From Atribacterota bacterium (GTDB lineage: Bacteria > Atribacterota > Phoenicimicrobiia > Phoenicimicrobiales > Phoenicimicrobiaceae), in contig DAOUWX010000021.1 in NCBI GenBank assembly GCA_030666935.1, forward strand, positions 1-15,115: DNA of 15,115 bases. The letters are read 5' to 3'. A program made the translations under genes and the position numbers. The notes below the pieces were generated by a model, which was given only the letters and a program-made list of their open reading frames with translations, was not told where the DNA came from and made no database searches. Each line of letters starts with the position of its first letter. Position 1 is the first letter of the stretch. Positions 7,475 through 13,637 of the stretch are shown here, piece after piece.

Positions 7475-7590
7475 ACCAATTCGCTGATTGACCAATTCTC
7501 CAATTCGCCTATCTGTCAATTTTTGAAAATCTTACTTCTCTAATTCTCCATACTAACGACTAATCATCTTGCATCTTGCAACTTGCATCT
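7475..7590. repeat. Short imperfect tandem repeats in the isomerase/WecA-like gap
   Basis: The 151-base spacer 7449-7599 contains three copies of a CCAATTCKC-like unit (7475-7484, 7491-7500, 7500-7509) and a heptamer array CTTGCAT-CTTGCAA-CTTGCAT (7568-7588). No gene is visible. A TTGACA on the minus strand near the first array has no -10 box at a proper distance. Confidence 0.6.
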
Positions 7591-7599
7591 TATACCTTT

Positions 7600-8733
7600 C
7601 TATTTTTTAGCTAATTCTTTCTTTAAATCTTCTATGCAGGCTACCGGTGAAGGATCAACTTGATTTAATATTGCTAAATAGTAGCTCGCTAGATCACCTA
7701 AAAAAATTAGTGAAAACATACGGGCCATCTTCCCTTTGCCTCTGGTAGGGCAAATTATAAACTCGGCTACTTTGTCTTCGATAATCTTGCGGGTAATTTC
7801 CCGTCTCTGCTCTACCCTCAAAAGCCCTTCTTTATCTTGAAGATAAATAATTTTAATCTGTCGGTTTATCTTATTATTTATTTCATATGCGACTATTTCG
7901 TTATGGTCGAGTTCGGGAAACACATTCCAGAAACAGGGCCATTTACTATTTTCGTTTATCTGGGTCTTCCAGCGCATCGCCACCGCCTCTAGCAATCCTT
8001 CAGAACCGCAAACCAGAGGTAGATGCTGATACAGGCTCAAGGCTACTTCTTTAGCAAAATTGTTTTTAAACGGAGATTTAGCACCATATTCTCTGGAAAG
8101 TCCCTGCAAAATATTGTGCGTTTCTTCTATTTCTTTGCCTTTTTCCTTTATCAAGCTCAACCTTTCCAACGCTTTTAATATAGGAAAAAATAAATATGAA
8201 ATGGCAGCTCGAGGCTGAATCCCTGCCGGGACTTTTATCAACGGAAAGCTATTCTCTTGGGCAAGGACCGCTAATTCACCCCCTGAAGTTAAGGCGATAA
8301 TTCTGGCTTTGGCTTCCAAGCATCTCTTTAAAGCAGAGATAGTCTCTTCGGTATTTCCTGAATAACTGACGGCAAATACTAAAGAATTTTCATCTACAAA
8401 TTTGGGAATATCATAACCGCGAATAACCATTATAGGAATTGATAATTCATCGGCTAAATATTCGGATAATAGATCCCCGCCGATGGCTGAACCACCCATC
8501 CCTAATACTACAATATTTTTGAAACTCTGGGCAGGGATAGTGGCAGTTGTAGTAGTAGTGGCAGGATTAGGTAAAAGGTCGGTAGGAATAGTAAATTCTT
8601 CTCCTAAACGCAAGGCATCTCTCATCTTTTGAGGAAATTCCTCTAACAACTCTATCATATTGGCTTTATCCAGCTCGGAAAAATCTTCATCTAAAATGTC
8701 CCTACTATTTCTATTTTTTCTTGTTTCATCCAC
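7600..8733 (-). CDS. Bifunctional phosphoglucose/phosphomannose isomerase (SIS domain)
   Basis: Interconverts glucose-6-P, mannose-6-P and fructose-6-P in the cytoplasm. This is the compact archaeal/bacterial PGI/PMI family, about 300-350 residues and unrelated in detail to classical Pgi. The SIS-fold signatures are GMGGSAIGGDLL (78-89) and VSYSGNTEETIS (122-133). IQPRAAISY (172-180) holds a conserved Arg, and PELDHNEI (273-280) holds the family's catalytic-region His277 and Glu279. The start is GTG at 8733 with AGGAGG eight bases upstream; an ATG at 8740 is out of frame. A Thr-rich tract at 58-66 (ATTTTTATI), encoded by ACT-like repeats, inserts before the SIS domain. It has its own probable promoter (8773-8802) and probably starts the transcript that continues into the WecA-like gene, supplying fructose-6-P for amino-sugar synthesis. 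Confidence 0.92.
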   Translation of the reverse strand: MDETRKNRNSRDILDEDFSELDKANMIELLEEFPQKMRDALRLGEEFTIPTDLLPNPATTTTTATIPAQSFKNIVVLGMGGSAIGGDLLSEYLADELSIPIMVIRGYDIPKFVDENSLVFAVSYSGNTEETISALKRCLEAKARIIALTSGGELAVLAQENSFPLIKVPAGIQPRAAISYLFFPILKALERLSLIKEKGKEIEETHNILQGLSREYGAKSPFKNNFAKEVALSLYQHLPLVCGSEGLLEAVAMRWKTQINENSKWPCFWNVFPELDHNEIVAYEINNKINRQIKIIYLQDKEGLLRVEQRREITRKIIEDKVAEFIICPTRGKGKMARMFSLIFLGDLASYYLAILNQVDPSPVACIEDLKKELAKK

Positions 8734-8772
8734 GGCTCATTCCTCCTCATATTTTAGCCTATCTTTCTATAT

Positions 8773-8802
8773 TTTATAACATACCACACAACCTTTATTC
8801 AA
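8773..8802 (-). promoter_or_regulatory. Putative promoter of the isomerase gene
   Basis: On the minus strand, TTGAAT (complement of 8797-8802), an 18-base spacer and TATAAA (complement of 8773-8778). The -10 is preceded by TG one base away, so it also fits an extended -10 promoter. The transcript would start near 8766, about 33 bases before the GTG. Confidence 0.6.
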
Positions 8803-8805
8803 GCA

Positions 8806-8831
8806 AGCACAAAAATGACAAATTTTGTGCT
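8806..8831. promoter_or_regulatory. Inverted repeat next to the isomerase -35 box (possible operator)
   Basis: AGCACAAAA at 8806-8814 and its exact complement TTTTGTGCT at 8823-8831 flank an eight-base spacer. On the minus strand the repeat ends three bases upstream of the proposed -35 box, a usual place for an activator or repressor site. It also abuts the palindrome at 8832, so it could instead be a second hairpin belonging to that element. No regulator is identifiable. Confidence 0.4.
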
Positions 8832-8874
8832 AAAAAGTTTCCCAAAGGTGCCAAGCACCTTTGGGAAACTTTTT
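8832..8874. repeat. GTGCC-N-GGCAC palindrome, copy 4 (long-arm type A); likely lipoprotein terminator
   Basis: Arms of 21 bases (8832-8852 and 8854-8874) with one mismatch next to the apex (C8852/A8854). It differs from the copy at 891-931 by a single base in the shared stretch. It lies 21 bases past the lipoprotein stop, and on the minus strand the stem is followed by a run of five T, so it probably ends the lipoprotein transcript before the isomerase promoter. Confidence 0.88.
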
Positions 8875-8895
8875 TGTATATTTTTATTTATAAGG

Positions 8896-11229
8896 TTAGG
8901 GCTCGGTAGTTAAATGAGAAGCGAAAATAATGTCACCACCTATTTTACTCCAATAAGCCCAGTCACTTAAAAGAGCGGCATTATTGGGATTCCCTGGATA
9001 TTTAGGTCCAGCGGCATCCCCCCACCAATTATATTTTGCGTAAATGTTCTGAGTAGTTTTATTACTAACCCCGTGAATACTGTTTCCTGTTATTTTATTC
9101 TGACCATTACTTTGCCCATCTCCACCTCCGATATCCGGATTAACTAAATTCCCTAAAATATTATCAATAAGAATTCCATAACCAGAATTATTACTAATAA
9201 TATTATAAGAAATAATCGGGGTAGCACTTTCTCGACAATAAATCCCAGTATTATTACTGCTGATACTATTTCTAATTATTTCAGGTGAAGAATCACTACA
9301 AGTGCGGATTCCATACTTATTAAAAATTAGAGAATTGTTTCTTATTGTTCCTGCCCCTCCTGTACCAGCATCTATTCCTCCATATTCGTTGTTTTTAATA
9401 TCATTATTTTCAATAATGGGGCTAGAATTGCTATAATTTATTCCATAACTAAAATTGTTTTGTATTATGTTATTGTTTATGTTTATTGAGGAATAACTAT
9501 CAAAATATATCCCTTTTGCAGTACTACTTGCACCATCAATAGTAAAACCAGTTATAGTTATATAATCAGCTTCAAGAGTAATTAAATTTCCAGTAAAGCC
9601 ACTCCCGGATATAAAAGTATTATCCTGATTTGCTCCCTGAAGAGTAATACTTTTATTTATTATCAGTTGTTCATTATAAGTTCCTTTGGTCACTATAACT
9701 GATTTTCCAGGAGCAACTGCAATTATCCCCTCGGTTATGGTATTAAAGGGGTGAGTCTTACTTCCATCTTCTATTCCGGTGGCGTTGGCTGCTGCATCTA
9801 CATAGATATTAGGATCATATTCTATTGTTGCATTTATTGCGGAACTTTCATTACCGACGGCATCGCAGGAAGTAACCGAGAAATTATTATTGCCCTCGGA
9901 AAGATTATAAGAATAAGCCCATTCGATTGATAAATTAATAGGAATTACCTCTACCCCATTTAGCCAAATAGAAGAATTAGCCTCTTTGGTTCCGGATAAG
10001 ATCTGAATCGAGATATTGGTAGGAGTAATAAGCTCATTCAAGGTAGGAGTTATCGGAAAAATACTATCTAAGATAATTTTTGCGGTTGCTTCGCTGCTTT
10101 CATTCCCTGCTGAATCTTTAGAAGTAATAGAGATATTGTTCTCACCTTCGGAAAGGTTAAAATCATAAGTCCAGGTAGTGCTAGAATTTACAGGGATCAC
10201 CTCAATATTATTAATCCATATAGAAGTATTGGCTTTCTTGGTACCCGAAAGAGTTTGAAGTGAAATGTTCGTCGGAGAAACTACAGCATCTAAAGTTGGT
10301 GTTTCTGGTGCATCTGTGTCTAATATAATAGTAGTAGCGACTGCAGAACTTTCATTACCGACGGCATCGCAGGAAGTAACCGAGATATTGTTGGTTCCTT
10401 CAGAAAGATTATAAGAATAAGCCCAGTCGGTGGATGAACTAAGAGGAACTACTTCTACCCTATTTAGCCAAATAGAAGAATTAGCCTCTTTGCTACCGGA
10501 TAAGGTTTGAGAGGAAATGTTGGTTGGTGAAGTTACCGTATTTAAGGTGGGTTGAGCAGGAGGAGTGGTGTCATTTATTACTATGTTCCATTCTATATAA
10601 TTTCCCAATTCTCCATCGCTTATTAACGCTTTTACTATTTTCTGACTGTAATCTCCATAACTAGCTGAATAAATCCAGCTGCTTTTCGAACCATCTCCTG
10701 AACCGGTAGAGGTTGATACTTTCTTTCCGTCTAATAACCATTGATAATTTAATGTGGTGTTTAAGTCAATATCGTGGGCTTGAACTTCAAATTTAACTGA
10801 ATTCCCTTCATTGATTTTGATATTTATATTGGCAGGAGAATAAGAAAGGATCTGGGGAGAATTATTCACATTAAAAACTTCGATTTCAAAACTCTGAATT
10901 ACGCTGTATTTGCTATCATAAATTTCAACCACTACCTGATGAATTCCAACCTGATTATTGGTTGGTGTCCAGGTTATTAAACCATTTTCAGTATTAATAC
11001 TCATCCCCTCTGGACTGAGGAGAAGAAGATAAGTTATGCTATCCCCATCGGGATCCTCCACTTCTAACTGATAAGAATATTGATTATTTTCTGTAGCTGT
11101 GATAGTAGGTTCAGAAATTATAACTGGTGCTTTATTTAAAAAAGGAAAGATTCCTTCCAAATTTAAACAGCCCCCCATCATTAATATTACAACAACAAAT
11201 CCAAATAATAATGCAAAAAATTTCTTCAT
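8896..11229 (-). CDS. Lipoprotein with Ig-like repeats and NosD-type parallel beta-helix
   Basis: A 777-residue exported lipoprotein: an N-terminal hydrophobic signal ends in MMGGC with the lipidated Cys at 21. Next is a cadherin/He_PIG-like Ig domain (about 33-120, with EDPDGDSITY and GLITWTP), then a second Ig/PKD-like domain (about 125-220). Three tandem 84-residue Ig-like repeats follow (about 220-304, 305-388, 389-471), each with a PTNIS segment, a SGxKxANxSIW segment, NLSEGxNN and AGNESS or VGNESS. The C-terminal part (about 475-745) is a right-handed beta-helix, opening with the DUF1565-like YVDAAANATG and closing with the NosD-type YNWWGDAAGP (733-742). Beta-helices of this kind often bind or cleave polysaccharide, but no catalytic residues can be assigned. 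A cell-surface carbohydrate or adhesion role is inferred. The ATG at 11229 follows AAAGGA by twelve bases. Confidence 0.85.
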   Translation of the reverse strand: MKKFFALLFGFVVVILMMGGCLNLEGIFPFLNKAPVIISEPTITATENNQYSYQLEVEDPDGDSITYLLLLSPEGMSINTENGLITWTPTNNQVGIHQVVVEIYDSKYSVIQSFEIEVFNVNNSPQILSYSPANINIKINEGNSVKFEVQAHDIDLNTTLNYQWLLDGKKVSTSTGSGDGSKSSWIYSASYGDYSQKIVKALISDGELGNYIEWNIVINDTTPPAQPTLNTVTSPTNISSQTLSGSKEANSSIWLNRVEVVPLSSSTDWAYSYNLSEGTNNISVTSCDAVGNESSAVATTIILDTDAPETPTLDAVVSPTNISLQTLSGTKKANTSIWINNIEVIPVNSSTTWTYDFNLSEGENNISITSKDSAGNESSEATAKIILDSIFPITPTLNELITPTNISIQILSGTKEANSSIWLNGVEVIPINLSIEWAYSYNLSEGNNNFSVTSCDAVGNESSAINATIEYDPNIYVDAAANATGIEDGSKTHPFNTITEGIIAVAPGKSVIVTKGTYNEQLIINKSITLQGANQDNTFISGSGFTGNLITLEADYITITGFTIDGASSTAKGIYFDSYSSININNNIIQNNFSYGINYSNSSPIIENNDIKNNEYGGIDAGTGGAGTIRNNSLIFNKYGIRTCSDSSPEIIRNSISSNNTGIYCRESATPIISYNIISNNSGYGILIDNILGNLVNPDIGGGDGQSNGQNKITGNSIHGVSNKTTQNIYAKYNWWGDAAGPKYPGNPNNAALLSDWAYWSKIGGDIIFASHLTTEP
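9842..10385 (-). repeat. Near-identical DNA segments in Ig repeats 1 and 3
   Basis: Forty bases are identical at 9842-9881 and 10346-10385, and a second identical block begins near 9958 and 10462. Both pairs are 504 bases apart, exactly two 84-codon repeat units. Repeat 2 between them is more diverged. This indicates recent duplication or gene conversion between the outer repeats. Confidence 0.8.
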
Positions 11230-11395
11230 CTCTTGATACGTTCCTTTCTTTAAATATTTTTAAATTTTCTATAAGCTAATCAAGATTTACTTTTGGTATT
11301 ATTTGATGGATACCTTGCTACAAATAATAGTGTGAATATGGAATGCCTCTGGTTCTGATGGTTCTGACTTATTCTATTTTTTTATTTTATTCATT
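11230..11395. other. Gap between amidohydrolase and lipoprotein genes
   Basis: This AT-rich 166-base spacer has no gene. It contains a nine-base tandem TGGTTCTGA at 11350-11367. I see only weak promoter-like matches on the minus strand and no clear hairpin terminator, so co-transcription with the amidohydrolase is possible. Confidence 0.4.
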
Positions 11396-12520
11396 TCATT
11401 TTCCGAAAATCCTTTCTGCGTTATCATGGTAAATCATTCTCAAAGTCTCATCATCGAGATTAAGTCCTCTATACACAGTGTTGGGATCAGTCTGTTCCCG
11501 GGCTTTTTTGCCCATCATCTTATAAATCGAATCCGGCAGAGTAAATTCCTCTTTTTCTAACATATCAAAATAGCTTAATGTAATATCATCAATATAGCTC
11601 CTGCTTTTTGCCCGGTAAGAGGTAATTACTATATCCGTTCCGAAATTTATCCGGTCACGATATTTCTGCATAAATTCCCGGAAAGCCACAGCATTATAGG
11701 AAATCCTTTTAAACCCGGCAACTTGAAAATCGGGATGACCAAAACTTATATCAGTGTATAAATTAGGATAAATATCAAGTAGTCTGCTTAAGAGTGTAAG
11801 ATTTCTGGAAGTCAAGATAAAGTGAGGGGCAACAACTACCAAATCAGGGAAAGCCTGCAAAACTCTTTCCATTTGATCTAAAAAACGACCACTGTTTATA
11901 TGGTAAAGTATGGGTATTTCCTGCTCTTCACAGTATTGATATACCTCCATCATCCCGGGATCATCCAAGGGGAGATGAAAAAAATTATCATAGAAATAGC
12001 CATGACCATTATACAATTTTAAGCCTTTGGCTCCATCAGCTATAAATTTTATTAATTTTTCCAGCTTATCTTCATCACGAGGATCAATCGTGCATAACGC
12101 AATAAACTTATCGGGATATTTTTTGCTTATATTTATTATTTCTTCATTGTTCTTATCATATTCACTAAATCCATACTTGGGATTTAAGTAAAAAGTAAAT
12201 TTCGAGGTTCCCAGCATAATCATTTTTTCTATCTGGCAATCTTCCATCATCTTAAGGAGAAGAGGAATATTACTGAAGGACTGGACATGTTCATGTGCAT
12301 TTATAATCTTAAAATCTGCCCTTCTCTCTCTGGTGGCTGGATCCATTTCAGCGATAAGAGTTGAAGGTTGGTTATCTATCCATAAGGGTAGGTATCCCAT
12401 CTGCCTGATATACCATAATAACATCGCCACTAATAATACAATTATTACGATATAAAACCATAAATCGCTTTTTTTGCTTTTTTTCACTATTTCTGTAACT
12501 ATGGTTTTCTGTTGGGGCAT
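11396..12520 (-). CDS. Membrane-anchored amidohydrolase (amidohydrolase-2, metal-dependent TIM barrel)
   Basis: A 374-residue protein of the amidohydrolase-2 (PF04909-like) family, which hydrolyses or decarboxylates small cyclic or carboxylated compounds; the substrate is unknown. Numbering from the chosen ATG: a Lys-rich N-terminus is followed by one membrane helix (about 21-38), and the barrel starts at IINAHEH with metal ligands His76 and His78. Further probable ligands are His207 (ILYHINSGR), His233 (VVAPHF) and Asp296 (FGTDIV). The end IYHDNAERIFGK is typical of the family. The positive residues before the helix suggest the barrel faces outside the cytoplasm, unusual because most members are cytosolic. 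A longer frame opens with TTG at 12568, but a perfect TATAAT overlaps that codon, while AAAGGAAGG lies nine bases before the ATG at 12520. Confidence 0.85.
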   Translation of the reverse strand: MPQQKTIVTEIVKKSKKSDLWFYIVIIVLLVAMLLWYIRQMGYLPLWIDNQPSTLIAEMDPATRERRADFKIINAHEHVQSFSNIPLLLKMMEDCQIEKMIMLGTSKFTFYLNPKYGFSEYDKNNEEIINISKKYPDKFIALCTIDPRDEDKLEKLIKFIADGAKGLKLYNGHGYFYDNFFHLPLDDPGMMEVYQYCEEQEIPILYHINSGRFLDQMERVLQAFPDLVVVAPHFILTSRNLTLLSRLLDIYPNLYTDISFGHPDFQVAGFKRISYNAVAFREFMQKYRDRINFGTDIVITSYRAKSRSYIDDITLSYFDMLEKEEFTLPDSIYKMMGKKAREQTDPNTVYRGLNLDDETLRMIYHDNAERIFGK

Positions 12521-12529
12521 TCTCTCTAA

Positions 12530-12538
12530 CCTTCCTTT
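12530..12538 (-). promoter_or_regulatory. Ribosome binding site deciding the amidohydrolase ATG start
   Basis: AAAGGAAGG on the minus strand, nine bases before the ATG at 12518-12520. No such site precedes the TTG at 12568. Confidence 0.6.
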
Positions 12539-12567
12539 TAAATATTCGGAATACGCAACCAAAATCA

Positions 12568-12597
12568 ATTATACACTACTTCTTTTTAAAACTCCAA
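12568..12597 (-). promoter_or_regulatory. Putative promoter of the amidohydrolase gene
   Basis: Perfect TATAAT (complement of 12568-12573) with TTGGAG 18 bases upstream (complement of 12592-12597). The predicted start near 12561 leaves a leader of about 40 bases to the ATG at 12520. Confidence 0.6.
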
Positions 12598-12624
12598 CAA
12601 AATATTATTTAAAAAAGATGCATA

Positions 12625-12653
12625 CATAGAAAGGTGCCAGGCACCTTTCTATG
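12625..12653. repeat. GTGCC-N-GGCAC palindrome, copy 5, upstream flank of the transposase
   Basis: Perfect 14-base arms (12625-12638 and 12640-12653) around A12639; the arm is CATAGAAAGG plus the core. It lies in the divergent gap between the amidohydrolase and the transposase, 69 bases before the proposed transposase ATG. It matches copy 3 and the downstream flanking copy 6 in arm sequence. The apex on the plus strand is A, opposite to copy 6. Confidence 0.92.
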
Positions 12654-12675
12654 CTAATTTGGTACCAGAATTCTC

Positions 12676-12681
12676 TATAAT
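12676..12681 (+). promoter_or_regulatory. Possible -10 box for the transposase gene
   Basis: A perfect TATAAT 23 bases beyond the end of palindrome copy 5. Any -35 would fall at the edge of the palindrome and is not convincing, so a weak or palindrome-influenced promoter is likely. Confidence 0.35.
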
Positions 12682-12722
12682 ACCTTGAATTAATCCGGAT
12701 AAGATTGTATACTTTAACCATT

Positions 12723-13592
12723 ATGGGAAGAAGAAATAGAACAGAAATAGAAAATAGGGGAGCTATTTATCATATAATTGGTAAGGGTGTGGAAGGGACT
12801 AACATCTTTACTGATGATGCAGATAGAAATAAATTTCTACATCTTCTTCAAAAAATGTTTGAACTTCACAAAATTCACCTATTTTCCTATGTACTAATGG
12901 ATACTCACTTTCACCTGCTTTTAAAGACAGAAGAAGCGAATCTCTCTCAGGCCATGCAGTTTTTAAATTCCTCCTATGCCCACTGGTTTAACATAAAACA
13001 CATTAGAAAGGGTCACCTCTTTCAGGACCGCTATAAAAGCCATCTTGTCTTAAATCCCCTATACCTATATAGTGTAGCTTCATATATTAGCCTAAATCCA
13101 GTAGAGGCCAGATTAGTGGATTCCCCTGAAGAATACCCCTGGAGCAGTTTTCAATACTTTATCCAGACCCGAAATAAATTTACCCCTTCCTGGTTAAAGA
13201 TTGATAAATTCTTAACACTTTCTCAAAGCACTCCCGATAATTTTATAAATTTTGTAAAAGAGAACCACCAAAAAGATAACTTGGTAGATTATCCTCAAGA
13301 CTTTAATAAAACAACATCGGGTCAAATTAAAAATAAAATACCTGAAAACATAGAAAAAATATTAGAAAAAGCAAAAAAAACAATTGGAGATATTAAAAAC
13401 AATAAACGTTTAAAAAGTTTGCTTATCTTTTTATTAATAAATGAAGGCTATACGATAAAAGATATAGCAACTTCTTTCAATCTCTCCAGACAAAGCGTGC
13501 AATGGATAAACCAGAAAATGGAAAAAAAATTAACCTCTGATCGTATACATTCACTCTGGCTAGACCAGATTAAAGAAAAATTATTGTCATAA
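12723..13592 (+). CDS. REP-associated tyrosine transposase (RAYT, Y1/HUH superfamily)
   Basis: A single-strand HUH nuclease related to IS200/IS605 TnpA that cuts and rejoins REP hairpins. Numbering from the ATG at 12723 (289 residues): the HUH motif is H62-F-H64 in YVLMDTHFHLLL, the likely nucleophile is Tyr121 in YISLNPVEARLV, and GHLFQDRY (about 97-104) is the RAYT family signature. The opening RGAIYHIIGKG and NIFTDDADRNKFL are also typical. A C-terminal helix-turn-helix (about 238-270: EGYTIKDIATSFNLSRQSV) probably adds DNA binding. An in-frame TTG at 12705 gives six more residues and has a weak GGAT upstream; the ATG is preferred because family members begin close to it. The catalytic residues are intact, so the enzyme may be active. 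Confidence 0.9.
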   Translation: MGRRNRTEIENRGAIYHIIGKGVEGTNIFTDDADRNKFLHLLQKMFELHKIHLFSYVLMDTHFHLLLKTEEANLSQAMQFLNSSYAHWFNIKHIRKGHLFQDRYKSHLVLNPLYLYSVASYISLNPVEARLVDSPEEYPWSSFQYFIQTRNKFTPSWLKIDKFLTLSQSTPDNFINFVKENHQKDNLVDYPQDFNKTTSGQIKNKIPENIEKILEKAKKTIGDIKNNKRLKSLLIFLLINEGYTIKDIATSFNLSRQSVQWINQKMEKKLTSDRIHSLWLDQIKEKLLS

Positions 13593-13593
13593 G

Positions 13594-13626
13594 TGCATAT
13601 AAAGGTGCCTGGCACCTCTCTATGCA
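13594..13626. repeat. GTGCC-N-GGCAC palindrome, copy 6, downstream flank of the transposase (inverted)
   Basis: Arms of 16 bases (13594-13609 and 13611-13626) around T13610, with two mismatches (13602/13618 and 13600/13620). It begins one base past the transposase stop and ends eleven bases before the protease ATG. Its apical T marks it as inverted relative to copy 5. Compared with the type C arm it has one change in each arm, so it has started to decay. Confidence 0.9.
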
Positions 13627-13637
13627 TAAGGGAAAAC

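Larger units (their letters stand above)
12625..13626 (+). mobile_element. REP-type element: RAYT gene bracketed by inverted palindromes
   Basis: About one kilobase comprising copy 5, the REP-associated transposase gene and copy 6. The two palindromes face opposite ways by their apex base (A versus T) and share the GCATAGAAAGG arm. This matches the known arrangement of RAYT genes bracketed by the REP hairpins they act on. The remaining palindromes in the window would be non-autonomous relatives. No GTAG tetranucleotide, which marks enterobacterial REPs, is seen beside the hairpins. Confidence 0.75.

Noticed and set aside
7449..7540. TTGACA on the minus strand as a promoter for the WecA-like gene
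   Set aside because: No acceptable -10 box lies 16-18 bases downstream; the area is a short-repeat array.
891..13626. CRISPR array
   Set aside because: The repeated palindromes are kilobases apart in different gaps, not regularly spaced with spacers, and no cas genes are seen.
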